Source of the DNA: CAWINX01 sp963837585 | GTDB taxonomy: Bacteria; Actinomycetota; Thermoleophilia; Solirubrobacterales; 70-9 | Direction: 5' to 3' | DNA: 64,000 bases | Assembly: GCA_963837585.1 (NCBI GenBank) | Contig: CAWINX010000004.1 | Coordinates: 693,206-757,205 of the forward strand | In this document: positions 27,369-36,679 of the stretch, piece after piece | Position numbering within the stretch: the first letter of the stretch is position 1 | How the letters are laid out: every line of letters starts with the position of its first letter | Program-made: the position numbers and the translations under genes | The notes under the pieces: model-generated | Seen by the model: the letters and a program-made list of their open reading frames with translations, nothing else | What the model was told of the DNA's origin: nothing | Database searches by the model: none

Positions 27369-28487
27369 TCACTTGGCGGCTCTTTCGTTCTTGATCTCGC
27401 CGCCCTGGGTGATGCAGGCGGCGGCGACGATGTCGTCCTCGAAGTCGACGTTGACCTTGCCCTCCTCGGTGACCAGCAGCCCGAGCAGGTTCTCGAGGTT
27501 CTTGGCGTAGAGCTGGGAGGCGGGAGCCGGCATCTCACTGGCGAGGTTGCGCGGGCCGAGCACCTTGACGCCGTTCTCGACCACAGTCTCGCCGGCCTGC
27601 GTCAACTCGCAGTTGCCGCCGGTCTCGGCGGCGAGGTCGACGATCACCGAGCCGGGCGCCATGCCGCGCACAGCGTCGGCAGTGATCAGCAACGGCGCCG
27701 GGCGGCCGGGAATGGCGGCGGTGGTGACGATCACGTCCTGTTTGGCGGCGTTCTCACCGAGCGCGTCGCGCACCTGGGCGTTCTCCTCGTCGGTGAGCGG
27801 GCGCGCGTAGCCTCCCTCGCCCTCGGCGTCGGGGATGAAATCGAGCTCGAGCGGGCGGCCGCCGAGCGAGGCAATCTGCTCCCAAGCGGCGCGGCGGATG
27901 TCGAAGCCGGTGACGATCGCGCCGAGACGCTTCGCGGTGGCGACCGCCTGCAACCCGGCGACGCCGGCGCCGAGAACCAGCACCTTGGCCGGCGGGACCG
28001 TCCCCGCCGCCGTGGTCATCATCCCGTAGAAGCGACCCGACTCGCGGGCGGCGATCAAAGAGGCGGCGTAGCCGGCCGCGGCGGCCTGTGAAGAGAGCGA
28101 ATCCATCGCCTGGGCGCGCGTCGTCCGCGGAATCGCCTCCATCGCGAAGCTGGTCACGCCCGCGGCGGCGAGCGCCACGTTGGTCTCGGCCGAAGTCCAG
28201 GGAGCGAGGTGGCCGACCAGCAGTTGGCTGGAGCCGAGCTTGCCGATCTCCTCGGTGGAAGGGACGGCGACGCGGAGGACCACGTCGGCGCCCCAGGTAA
28301 CGTCGGCCTCGCCTACCTCCGCCCCAGCGTCGGCGTACTGGGAGTCGGGGTGGCCCGCGGCCTCGCCGGCGCCGGACTCGACGACGATGTCGACGTGCTC
28401 GTTGCGCTTCAGCGACTTGACCACGTCGGGGACGAGCGCGACTCGGCGCTCCCCCTCAGCCGTCTCTTTTGGAACTCCGATCTTCAT
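27369..28487 (-). CDS. pntAA: NAD(P) transhydrogenase subunit alpha-1 (NAD-binding)
   Basis: 372 residues, intact. It begins KIGVPKETAEGERRVALVP, shared with alanine dehydrogenases, and has the Rossmann motif VLVLGAGVAGLQAVATAKR followed by TGFDIRR. MPAPASQLYAKNLENLLGLL lies near the end. It lacks the C-terminal membrane helices of the fused enterobacterial alpha subunit, which are provided by the separate pntAB. It is the first gene of the three-gene operon. Confidence 0.93.
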   Translation of the reverse strand: MKIGVPKETAEGERRVALVPDVVKSLKRNEHVDIVVESGAGEAAGHPDSQYADAGAEVGEADVTWGADVVLRVAVPSTEEIGKLGSSQLLVGHLAPWTSAETNVALAAAGVTSFAMEAIPRTTRAQAMDSLSSQAAAAGYAASLIAARESGRFYGMMTTAAGTVPPAKVLVLGAGVAGLQAVATAKRLGAIVTGFDIRRAAWEQIASLGGRPLELDFIPDAEGEGGYARPLTDEENAQVRDALGENAAKQDVIVTTAAIPGRPAPLLITADAVRGMAPGSVIVDLAAETGGNCELTQAGETVVENGVKVLGPRNLASEMPAPASQLYAKNLENLLGLLVTEEGKVNVDFEDDIVAAACITQGGEIKNERAAK

Positions 28488-28525
28488 GGTCGGGATGGTG
28501 CGGCGCGGGAGATTATGCGATCCGG

Positions 28526-29587
28526 CTAGGCCGGTGCGCTGACGCCCGCAATCGATGCGAGGCGCTCCATGGTGTGCAGTTGCTCGGCCTTGTCGACGTG
28601 AACGGGCGAGACGATCAGCCTGTCGATGCCCGCCGCGCGGAAGCGCTCGATCCGCTCAGCGACCTCGGCCTCTGTGCCGACCAGCGAGGTCGCCTCGACG
28701 ATCTCGTCGGGCATCGCCTCGAAGGCGCCGCCGCGATCGCCGTCCTGGAAGCGCTGCTGCACCTCGTCGGCGACCTCGCCGAAGCCGAAGCGGTGGGCGA
28801 GATCGACGTAGAAGTTGGTCTTGCGGCTGCCCATCCCGCCGAAGTAGAGGACGAGCCCGGCCTTGACGACGCTCTTCGCCGCCTCCTGGTCGCCATCGAT
28901 CGCCACCTGCAGAGACGGGCTGACCTCGAGGTCGGAGCGCTGCCGCCCACCCTTGGCGAAGCCGGCTTCCAGGTGCTCGCCCCAGGTCTCCTCGAAGGCG
29001 TCGACGCTGAAGAAGATCGGGATCCAGCCGTCGCAGATCTCCGCCGCCATCTCGACCGATTTGCGGCCGATCGCCCCGACGAAGACGGGGATCTCGTTGC
29101 GCTCGGGGTGGAAGTTGAGCTTCAGCGCCTTGCCTTCTCCCCCCGGCAACGGCAGCGTGTAGTGCTCGCCCTGGTGATCGACCGGGCCCCCGCGGGCGAC
29201 GATCTCGCGGACAACCTCGATGTACTCGCGGGTGCGGCCCCAGGGCTTCGCATAGGGAACGCCGTACCAGCCCTCCGAGACCTGCGGCCCGGACGGGCCG
29301 AAGCCGAAGATGAAGCGCCCGCCCGAAAGCTTGTCGATCGTCGCCCCGGCCATCGCCGCGGCCGCCGGCGGGCGCGCCGGGACCTGCATGATCGCCGCGC
29401 CGAGCTTGATCGTCTCAGTCTGCGGCGCCAGCCAGGCGAGCACGCTGACCACGTCGGAGCCGTAGGACTCGGCCGCCCAGACCGACTCGAAGCCGAGCCG
29501 CTCCGCGGTCTTGACGACCTCGGCGGCCTCTTCCCCGGCGGGGCCGATCCCCCAGTAGCCCAGGTTCAGTCCAAGCTTCAGCGACAT
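28526..29587 (-). CDS. LLM-class F420-dependent oxidoreductase
   Basis: 353 residues, intact, ATG 29587. The luciferase-like barrel shows LGLNLGYWGIGPAGEEAAEV, ERLGFESVWAAESYGSDVVS, IKLGAAIMQVPARPPAAAAM, SGGRFIFGFGPSGPQVSEGW and EIPVFVGAIGRKSVEMAAEI. The terminal AAGIDRLIVSPVHVDK is typical. It is close to F420-dependent methylenetetrahydromethanopterin-reductase-like proteins of actinobacteria; the substrate is unknown. It diverges from the P-type ATPase with 27 bases between starts. Confidence 0.88.
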   Translation of the reverse strand: MSLKLGLNLGYWGIGPAGEEAAEVVKTAERLGFESVWAAESYGSDVVSVLAWLAPQTETIKLGAAIMQVPARPPAAAAMAGATIDKLSGGRFIFGFGPSGPQVSEGWYGVPYAKPWGRTREYIEVVREIVARGGPVDHQGEHYTLPLPGGEGKALKLNFHPERNEIPVFVGAIGRKSVEMAAEICDGWIPIFFSVDAFEETWGEHLEAGFAKGGRQRSDLEVSPSLQVAIDGDQEAAKSVVKAGLVLYFGGMGSRKTNFYVDLAHRFGFGEVADEVQQRFQDGDRGGAFEAMPDEIVEATSLVGTEAEVAERIERFRAAGIDRLIVSPVHVDKAEQLHTMERLASIAGVSAPA

Positions 29588-29614
29588 CCGGCTCGCACCC
29601 TATTGAATAGGGCC

Positions 29615-32023
29615 GTGAACGCGACTGACGCCGCCAGCGAGCGAGGGCTCTCCAGCGCCGATGCCGAGGCGCTGCTGCGCAAGCTCGGGCCGCCGCCGGA
29701 GACGTCCTCGCGCTCGGTCTCGAGCATCGTCGCCGGCAACGTCTTCACCCTCTTCAACGCGATCATCGCCGGCTTCTTTGCGCTCGACCTCGCCCTCGGC
29801 CTCTACGCGGACTCGCTGTTCGGCCTGATCGCGGTGATCAACTCCTACATCGGCATCCGCCAGGAGCTGAAAGCAAAGGCGACCCTGGACGAGCTGGCGG
29901 TGCTCGTCGCCCCCCACGCGAAGGTGGTCCGCGACGGCGACGTCGTCGAGCTGCGCGCCGAGGAGGTCGTACCCGGCGACTTCGTCCACGTCGAGCCCGG
30001 CGACCAGCTCGTCGCCGACGGCGAGGTGATCGGCACTCGCGGCATGACCCTCGACGAATCGATGCTGACCGGCGAGGCCGACGGCGTCCGCAAGGGACTC
30101 GGCGAGCGGGCGCTCTCGGGCTCCTTCTGCATCGCCGGCTCCGGCTATTACCTGGTCGACGCGGTGCGCGAGGCGAGCTACGCCGGGCGCCTCGCCGGGG
30201 AGGCGCGGGCCTTCCGCCACCCGCCCTCGCCCCTTCAGTGGGAGGTCAACCGGGTGATCGTCGCCTGCACCTACCTGATGGCGCCGCTCGCCGCAATCTT
30301 GATCCTGGCGCTCCAGATTCAGAACAAGACGCTCGACGAGGCGGCCCAGACCGCCACCGCCGGGCTGGTGACGCTGATCCCAGAGGGGCTGGTGCTGCTG
30401 ATGAGCGTCACCTTCGCGGTCGCCGCGGTGCGCCTGGCGCGGCACGGCACCCTGATCCAGCAGATGAGCGCCACCGAGAGCCTCGCCGCCGTCGACACGA
30501 TCTGCGTCGACAAGACCGGGACACTGACCGACGGCGAGCTGCGACTGCTTGCGGTGGAGGTCGCGGAGGGGGTCGATCCGGCGTCCGCCCACGCGGCGCT
30601 GGGGCGCTTCGGGGCGAGCGCCGGCGATCGCAACCGCACCCTGGAGGCGATCGCCGAGCGATTCCCCGGCAAGGCCGAGAGGGTCGGGGGCGAGGTCCCC
30701 TTCTCCTCGGAGTGGAAGTGGAGTGGGCTGCGGACCGGCTCGACCAGCTACGTGCTCGGCGCCCCCGATGTGCTGGCCGAAGTGGGTGCCCTGACCCTGC
30801 CGCCGGGACTGGCCCGCGCCCTGGAGGAGGAGACCGCGGCGGGACGGCGCGTCGTCGCCTTCGGCGAGTCGGGTGACCCGTTGCCGGCGAGCCCGGCGAG
30901 CGAGCCTCCACCTCGGCTCGCGCCGCTGGCTCTGATCGTCCTCGAGGAGTCGCTGCGCCCCGACGCGGCGGAGACGATCGCCCTGATGCGCGAGCAGAAC
31001 GTCGACCTGAAGCTGATCTCCGGCGACGCCCGCGCGACGGTGACCGCGGTCGCCCGTGGCGTCGGGGTGGAAGCGAGCGCCGGGGTTATCGAAGGCACCC
31101 AGCTCCCCGAGGACCCCGAAGGGCTGGCCGAGGCCGCCCAGCGCAACACGATCTTCTGCCGGATCAAGCCCGAGCAGAAGAAGGCGTTGGTCGCGGCGCT
31201 CTCGGACTCGGGGCGCTACACGGCAATGATCGGCGACGGCGTCAACGATGTGCCGGCTCTGAAGCAAGCGCGGATGGCGGTGGCGATGGGCTCGGGCGCC
31301 CAGGTGACCAAGGGGGTGGCCGACGTCGTCCTGCTCGAGGACGAGTTCTCGCGTCTGCCGCAGGCGGTCGGCGAGGGTCGGCGGATCGCCCGCAACATCC
31401 ACCGGCTCGGGCGCCTCTACATGACCAAGACCATCTACGCGGCAGCGCTGATCCTCCTCGTCGCCGTGCCCGGCTTCGCCTTCCCCTTCCTCCCCCGCCA
31501 CCTCACCCTGGCCGCCTTCCTGACGATCGGCGTCCCCTCCTTCGTGCTCGCCCTGGCACCCTCGGACGGGCCGCTGTACCGCGGCCGTCTGCTGCGAGCT
31601 CTGGCCGCCTTCGCCGTGCCCGCCGGACTGGCGACCGCGCTCGGCTCGATCCTCTCCTTCTTCCTCGTCGACACCGTCTTCGGCGGCAGCCTCGACGCCG
31701 GTCGCACCGCGGCGACGACGACGCTGATCGTCCTCGGCCTCTCCTTCGTGCTCTTGCTGGAGCGCGGCCCCGGCCGCGAGCACATCGCGATCCAGAGCTA
31801 CATGCTCGCCCTCGTCGCCGGTCTGGGCGCGCTGTTCGCGCTGATCCTCGCCGCCGCCCCGGTCCGCGATTTCTTCCAGATGACCCTGCTCAACGCCACC
31901 CAGTGGTTCCTCGCCCTCTTCGCCGCGGCGATCGGCCTGACGATCGCCAGCCTGCTCTGGCGCTTGCCCCAGATCGAGGCGCTGGAGATGCCTGCTAGCG
32001 AGGCGGCAACACGAACTGGGTGA
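29615..32023 (+). CDS. P-type cation-transporting ATPase (CtpE-like)
   Basis: 802 residues, intact, from GTG 29615; TATTGA eight bases upstream suggests a leaderless message. Motifs in order: actuator LDESMLTGEADGVRKG; membrane LVTLIPEGLVLLMSVTFAVA (PEGL); phosphorylation site TICVDKTGTLTDGEL; nucleotide-binding VPFSSEWKWSGL; hinge YTAMIGDGVNDVPALKQA. About eight to ten membrane helices. The N-terminal INSYIGIRQELKAKATLDEL and the PEGL motif match the mycobacterial CtpE group, linked to calcium uptake. The frame is open far upstream to 28469, but that part lies antisense to the LLM gene. Confidence 0.9.
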   Translation: MNATDAASERGLSSADAEALLRKLGPPPETSSRSVSSIVAGNVFTLFNAIIAGFFALDLALGLYADSLFGLIAVINSYIGIRQELKAKATLDELAVLVAPHAKVVRDGDVVELRAEEVVPGDFVHVEPGDQLVADGEVIGTRGMTLDESMLTGEADGVRKGLGERALSGSFCIAGSGYYLVDAVREASYAGRLAGEARAFRHPPSPLQWEVNRVIVACTYLMAPLAAILILALQIQNKTLDEAAQTATAGLVTLIPEGLVLLMSVTFAVAAVRLARHGTLIQQMSATESLAAVDTICVDKTGTLTDGELRLLAVEVAEGVDPASAHAALGRFGASAGDRNRTLEAIAERFPGKAERVGGEVPFSSEWKWSGLRTGSTSYVLGAPDVLAEVGALTLPPGLARALEEETAAGRRVVAFGESGDPLPASPASEPPPRLAPLALIVLEESLRPDAAETIALMREQNVDLKLISGDARATVTAVARGVGVEASAGVIEGTQLPEDPEGLAEAAQRNTIFCRIKPEQKKALVAALSDSGRYTAMIGDGVNDVPALKQARMAVAMGSGAQVTKGVADVVLLEDEFSRLPQAVGEGRRIARNIHRLGRLYMTKTIYAAALILLVAVPGFAFPFLPRHLTLAAFLTIGVPSFVLALAPSDGPLYRGRLLRALAAFAVPAGLATALGSILSFFLVDTVFGGSLDAGRTAATTTLIVLGLSFVLLLERGPGREHIAIQSYMLALVAGLGALFALILAAAPVRDFFQMTLLNATQWFLALFAAAIGLTIASLLWRLPQIEALEMPASEAATRTG

Positions 32024-32444
32024 CGATCAGGTTGGCCGCGAGCTTTGGCTCCCCGCCATTCCTGATCCGCTCGATCTTCACCTCGATCACCACGGTGCTG
32101 CGACCGGTGTGCAGCGGGGTCGCGGTGGCGACGATCTCGTCGCCGAGCAAGCCGGCGGAGAAGACGTTGAGCTTCAGCTCGATCGTCGTGAAGTTGTGGC
32201 CCGCCGGGATGTTGCGGAAGGTCGCCCAGGCGGCGACGGTGTCGCCGAGCGCCGTCCAGACCCCGCCGTGGACGAAGCCGCCCGGGTGCAGGTGGCGCTT
32301 GTCGACGACGATCCGGCCGCGGGCGTGGCCGTCCTCGATCTCCAGCGGCTCGATGCCCAGGTGGCCGGGGAAGCTGTCGCCCAGGAAGGCGCGGACGTAC
32401 TCGGGCGTGATCAGAGAAGGAGGGTGATGCGGCGAATCGGTCAT
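31995..32444 (-). CDS. PaaI-family hotdog thioesterase
   Basis: 149 residues, intact, from ATG 32444, overlapping the upstream stop (ATGA). Hotdog-fold features are LHPGGFVHGGVWTALGDTVA (the HGG motif on the central helix) and FTTIELKLNVFSAGLLGDEI. It likely hydrolyses acyl- or aryl-acyl-CoA. It is the third gene of the thiolase-monooxygenase operon, and its 3' end overlaps the converging ATPase gene by 29 bases. Confidence 0.88.
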   Translation of the reverse strand: MTDSPHHPPSLITPEYVRAFLGDSFPGHLGIEPLEIEDGHARGRIVVDKRHLHPGGFVHGGVWTALGDTVAAWATFRNIPAGHNFTTIELKLNVFSAGLLGDEIVATATPLHTGRSTVVIEVKIERIRNGGEPKLAANLIVTQFVLPPR

Positions 32445-33901
32445 CGCGACTGGTAGGCGTCGGGCTCCAGCTCTGCGGTGCGGCTGCGGTACTCGCTCCA
32501 AAGCCAGGGCCACTGGTTGGGGTCGTTGCCGTTCTCGTCGACGTACCAGCTCGTGCAGCCGGTGTGCCAGACCGTCGTCGGCCAGGGCCTCGCGCAGCTC
32601 GCCGTCGAACCGCCCTGCCGCCTCGCGGCGCACCTCGATTTGCTCCGCCTCGACACGGTCAAGCTCGCGCAGCGCCGCGATCACGTGCTCCACACCGGCC
32701 TCGAGCGTGTAGATCACCGAGCCGGTGCCGCCGTTCGTGTTGGGGCCGTAGAGCAGGAACATGTTGGGGAAGCCGGGGACGCTGAGCCCGAGGTAGGCGC
32801 GCGCCGCATCCCCCCACTCCTCGGCGAGCTCCCGCCCCTCGCGGCCGGTCACCTCCATCGGCGCGACGAAGCCGTGCGACGCGAAGCCGGTGGCGAGGAC
32901 GAGCGCGTCGGCGGGCCGCTCGACCCCGCTCGCGTCGCGAACGCCGCCGGGCGTCACCTCGGCGATCGGCTCGGTCACCAGCTCGACGTTCGGCTTGGTC
33001 AGGGTCGGGTACCACTCGTCGGTCAGCATCACCCGCTTGCAGCCGAACTCGTCGCTCGGAGTGACCTTGCGGCGCAGCTCGGGGTCGGCGATCGCCTTGG
33101 ATATCTGGCGCCGGCCCACCGCCGGAAGGGAGGCAGGAGCCAACGGTGCCGCGTCATCGCCGCCGCCCCCAGCTCCATGAAGGCGAAGACGGCGGCGCGG
33201 TCGAGTCGCTGCAGGATCGGGAAGCGCTTGAAGAGCCGCTTCGCGCGCTCCGAATAGGGCCCGTCCATCTTCGGGATCGTCCAACCGGGCGAGCGCTGGT
33301 AGACGTCGACTCGCTCGACGATCGGCTGGATCGCCGGGACGGTCTGGATCGCGCTGCAGCCGGTGCCGATCACGGCGACCCGCTTGCCGGCGAGGTCGAC
33401 GTCCTCGCGCCACTCGGCGGTGTGGAAGGCGGGGCCCTCGAAGCTCTCCAGGCCCGGCAGGGAGGGCATTTTCGGGACCGAGAGCTGACCGCAGGCGGTG
33501 ATCAGCACCTCCGCCTCGTGGGGCCCGGCGGTGGTGTCCAGCAGCCAGCGACCGCGCTCCTGCACCCAGCGCGCGCTCTTCACCTCGGTGCCGGTGCGGA
33601 TCCGGTCGAGGACCCCGTAGCGCCGCGCCACGTCCTCCACGTAGGCCCGGATCTCGGCCCCGGGCGCGTAGCGGCGCGACCAGCGCGGGTTCGGCGCGAA
33701 GGAGAACTCGTAGAGGTGCGAGGGGACGTCGCAAGCGGCGCCGGGGTAGGTGTTGTGCTGCCAGACCCCGCCGACCCGCTCGCCCTTCTCGAAGACGGTG
33801 ACGTCGTCGTAGCCGGCGCGGCGCAGCATCACCGCCGCCCCCACTCCTCCAAACCCGGCTCCAACGACGGCGACTGAGCGGCTGGCGCGGCGGCCGTTCA
33901 C
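32441..33901 (-). CDS. flavin-containing Baeyer-Villiger-type monooxygenase, frameshifted
   Basis: About 486 codons from GTG 33901. The FAD site is VAVVGAGFGGVGAAVMLRRA, followed by GERVGGVWQHNTYPGAACDV. The Baeyer-Villiger fingerprint FxGxxxHxxxW is present as FEGPAFHTAEW, and the NADPH site as KRVAVIGTGCSAIQTVPAI. The C-terminal half has DALVLATGFASHGFVAP and FPNMFLLYGPNTNGGTGS. Indels lie near 33110 and 32575; the corrected end is RSRTAELEPDAYQSR. Such enzymes insert oxygen next to ketones. With a thiolase upstream and a thioesterase downstream, a role in ketone, steroid or terpenoid breakdown is plausible. Confidence 0.87.
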
Positions 33902-33908
33902 CTGAGGC

Positions 33909-35069
33909 TCAGTTCATTCTCTCGACGATCATCGCCTTGCCCTGACCCCCGGCGACGCACATCGTCTCGAGGCCGACCTGGTGATCGTCGGTCTCCAATA
34001 CGTTGAGCAGGGTGCCCATGATCCGGGCCCCGGTCATCCCGAACGGATGGCCGAGGGCGATCGCCCCGCCGTGAGTGTTCATCTTCTCCAGCGGGATGTC
34101 GCACTCGTCCATGATCGGGATCACCTGGGCGGCGAAGGCCTCGTTGAGCTCGACGGCGCCGACGTCGTCGATCGTCATCCCGGCCCGGTCGAGCACCTTC
34201 TTGATCGCGCCGATCGGGGCGACGCCCATGTACTCGGGCTCGTTGCCCCAGGTGGCGGCGGTGACGATCCGCGCCCGCGGCGTCAGGCCCAGCTCCTTGG
34301 CCTTGGTGTCGCTCATCAGCAGCACCGCGGCGGCGCCGTCGTTGAGCGGGCAGGAGTTGCCGGCGGTGACGCCGCCCCCGCCGAAGGCCTCGGGCAACTC
34401 GGAGAGCTTCTCCAGGGTCGAGGAGGCGCGCGGCCCGTCGTCCTTGGCGACCTCGGTGCCGTCCGGCAGCGTCACCGGGACGATCTCGCGGTCGAAGAAG
34501 CCGTCCTCCTGGGACCTCACCGCAAGCTCCTGGGAGCGCTGCGCGTACTTGTCCATGTCGGCGCGGCTGACCTCGTACTTCTTCGCCACGTTGACCGCGG
34601 TCAGGCCCATGTCGATGTAGGCGTTGGGCTGGCCGTTCTCCCCGATCAGGTTCGGGTTGCGATCGTCGACGCCGGCCGGCTCGGTGCGCTCGTTGAAGCG
34701 GCTCACCCACTCGACCCCGGCGGCGAGGTAGACATCGCCCTCGCCCGCCTTGATCGCGTTGCCCGCGTGGCGGATCGCGTCGAGGCTGGAGGAGCAGTAG
34801 CGGGAGACGGTCACTCCGTTGACGGTCTGCGGCAGCTTCTCGGAGAGCAGCGAGATGATCCGGCCGATGTTGAAAGCCTGCAGGCCCTGGGGCATGCCGC
34901 AGCCGCAGAAGAGGTCCTCGATCGAGGCCGGGTCGACCTCGGGGTTGCGCTCGAGGAGCTTGTCGACGACGTAGGCGCCCGTCTCCTCGGGGCGCAACTG
35001 GGCGAGGGAGCCCTTGAAGGCACGGCCGATCGGCGTGCGGATGGTGTCGACGATGACTGCTTCGGGCAT
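33909..35069 (-). CDS. thiolase (acetyl-CoA acetyltransferase)
   Basis: 386 residues, intact, ATG 35069. The acyl-accepting Cys is in TVSRYCSSSLDAIRHAGNAI; the base His is in NTHGGAIALGHPFGMTGARI; the second Cys is in LETMCVAGGQGKAMIVERMN. VELNEAFAAQVIPI is the usual NEAF motif. It either cleaves 3-ketoacyl-CoA in beta-oxidation or condenses acetyl-CoA. The monooxygenase gene follows after seven bases. Confidence 0.93.
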   Translation of the reverse strand: MPEAVIVDTIRTPIGRAFKGSLAQLRPEETGAYVVDKLLERNPEVDPASIEDLFCGCGMPQGLQAFNIGRIISLLSEKLPQTVNGVTVSRYCSSSLDAIRHAGNAIKAGEGDVYLAAGVEWVSRFNERTEPAGVDDRNPNLIGENGQPNAYIDMGLTAVNVAKKYEVSRADMDKYAQRSQELAVRSQEDGFFDREIVPVTLPDGTEVAKDDGPRASSTLEKLSELPEAFGGGGVTAGNSCPLNDGAAAVLLMSDTKAKELGLTPRARIVTAATWGNEPEYMGVAPIGAIKKVLDRAGMTIDDVGAVELNEAFAAQVIPIMDECDIPLEKMNTHGGAIALGHPFGMTGARIMGTLLNVLETDDHQVGLETMCVAGGQGKAMIVERMN

Positions 35070-35163
35070 GCGGCGGTTCTCCTTGAAGTGGGGTCTGGGA
35101 AGTGCGGCGCAAGGGTAGTGGAGTTGACCGCTTTGCCGTCCTTCTCGGCTAAGTTAGGCAGCG

Positions 35164-35646
35164 ATGGACGACCTCAGGGAGAGGGAGATGGAAATCCACA
35201 TCGGCAACCTGCGCGCCTGGGACGGCGAGCTGGAGCGCAAGATGAACCTGCGCACCAAGGTCGGGCTGGCGCTGGCGGCGCTGGCGATCGGCGGGGCCGG
35301 GGCCGGGATCGCCCTGGCGATCGACGCGGCCAATCAGAGCGCCAGCGGCAGCGACGTGCAGAAGCTCCAGGATCAGGTCGGCCGGCTCGAATCCAACCTG
35401 GCAAAGGCGACGGCGCTGAGCGGCAAGGTCGGCGCGGCCCAGACGCAGGCCGACAGCGCCACCGCCCAGGCAAAGAAGTTGCAGGCTCAGGTCACCGCAC
35501 TCCAGGGGCAGGTGACCAGCCTCCAGGCGAGCAGCGCGGCGGCGGCCAAATCATCCACTCCGACCACCACGCCGACCCTCCCCGGCCTACCTGGCACGGG
35601 GACGAACGGGACCAGCGGGAACAGCTCGCCTTCCACCGGGAAGTAG
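35164..35646 (+). CDS. membrane-anchored coiled-coil protein of unknown function
   Basis: 160 residues, ATG 35164; TAAGTT (35150-35155) eight bases upstream may be the -10. A charged cytoplasmic N-terminus (MDDLREREMEIHIGNLRAWD) precedes one membrane segment (VGLALAALAIGGAGAGIALA). A long coiled coil with heptad spacing follows (DVQKLQDQVGRLESNLAKAT; KLQAQVTALQGQVTSLQ), then a Ser/Thr/Pro/Gly tail. No enzyme motif is present. A structural or scaffolding role at the cell surface is inference. Confidence 0.7.
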   Translation: MDDLREREMEIHIGNLRAWDGELERKMNLRTKVGLALAALAIGGAGAGIALAIDAANQSASGSDVQKLQDQVGRLESNLAKATALSGKVGAAQTQADSATAQAKKLQAQVTALQGQVTSLQASSAAAAKSSTPTTTPTLPGLPGTGTNGTSGNSSPSTGK

Positions 35647-35773
35647 GCGGCTTGTAGCAATCCGCACAGGTGAGGGTGTTCACCGTCCCCCACCTGCGTT
35701 ACATTCGCCGCAATCCGACCTCGCGGACAACCGCGAGCCTTGCCGCGAAGCGGCAGCGAAAGGAGGCCCCCTC

Positions 35774-35917
35774 ATGCCCGAGGGCTACTGCGTCAAAGAG
35801 CGCAAGAAGGTCGAGATCAAGGACGCGAAACAGGTGACCATGAAAAACGGTCGCCCGGCGATCCAGGGCGTGTGCCCCGACTGCGGCACGAAGATCTTCA
35901 AGATCGGCAAACTCTAG
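35774..35917 (+). CDS. DUF5679-like small zinc-ribbon protein
   Basis: 47 residues from ATG 35774, preceded by AAAGGAGG. It begins MPEGYCVKERKKVEI and ends VCPDCGTKIFKIGKL; the first Cys plus the CPDC pair suggest a small metal-binding knuckle. This matches the DUF5679 family of short actinobacterial proteins of unknown role. Confidence 0.75.
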   Translation: MPEGYCVKERKKVEIKDAKQVTMKNGRPAIQGVCPDCGTKIFKIGKL

Positions 35918-35953
35918 GAGCGAGCCGTCCCCTGAAGCTGCCGCCTCCCGGCG

Positions 35954-35972
35954 CCGGTCGGTCACCGGCGTC
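35954..35972. terminator. hairpin between convergent genes
   Basis: CGCCGGT and ACCGGCG pair across a five-base loop, 36 bases after the stop of the DUF5679-like gene and before the end of plsC. There is no T-tract; a bidirectional stop is possible. Confidence 0.35.
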
Positions 35973-36025
35973 GGGGGTATCGTCGGCTTGCCGCCCCACT
36001 CGGCGACAAGCCTGAGTCCGATGGA

Positions 36026-36632
36026 CTAGTGCCGCCCCCGGCCGGGACCCGCCGGGGGAACGTGCCCGCGGATCTCCGCCAGGAGCCGCGAGGCGATCTC
36101 CCCCGGCTCCTCGTCGGGCCGGGCCTGTCCGTCTGCGGGCTCGAAGAAGCGGATGCTGACCCGCGGGCGGCGGGGGAAGCGTGTGAGGCCGGTCGTCCCC
36201 TCGATCGCCACGCAGACGAGTCGCGCCTCGGGGACCTCGAGAGCGAGGCGCCCCACCCCGCTGCGCGCTCGCAGCACCTGTCCCTTTGAGCGGGTTCCCT
36301 CCGGGAAGACGCCGATGCAGGCCCCGGCCCGCAGCTCCTCGATCGCCCGCGCCAGGGCCCCGCGCGTCGCCGGCCCCTCGCTCGATCGGGATCTGCCCCA
36401 TCCCGTTGAGGACGGGGGCCAGGCCCTTCACGTCCCACAGCGTCGATTTCGCCAGCGCCTTGATCTGACGGCGGCGGATCGCCGCCACCCCGACCATCAC
36501 CGGGTCCCAGTGGCTGTCGTGGTTGCCGACGACCAGCAGCGGCCCGGACTCCGGCAGCAGCTCAAGCCCCTCGACCTGGAGCCGGCCCCACGCGGCGACG
36601 GGCCGGCAGACGGCCATCGCAACCCTGTACAT
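36026..36632 (-). CDS. plsC: 1-acyl-sn-glycerol-3-phosphate acyltransferase family, frameshifted
   Basis: About 202 codons. ATG 36632 is chosen because AAGGAG lies eight bases upstream; GTG 36650 would place that site inside the gene. Acyltransferase motifs: LLVVGNHDSHWDPVMVGV (block I, here NHDSHWD instead of NHxxxxD with one variant), PIERGAG (block II) and FPEGTRS-like sequence after one indel near 36375 (block III). ARLVCVAIEGTTGL follows. It transfers acyl groups to lysophosphatidate or a similar lipid at the membrane. Confidence 0.8.
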
Positions 36633-36679
36633 GCGACTCGGCTCCTTCACGGGCGCGGGAGACTAGAGCCTTGGGTCGC

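Noticed and set aside
28469..29614. In-frame upstream extension of the P-type ATPase (1,184 codons in all)
   Set aside because: It is antisense to an intact, conserved LLM oxidoreductase gene; high-GC DNA keeps antisense frames open. The ATPase family length fits the 29615 start.
29600..31783. 727-codon minus-strand frame opposite the ATPase
   Set aside because: Arg/Gly/Asp-rich translation without domains; a shadow of the real gene.
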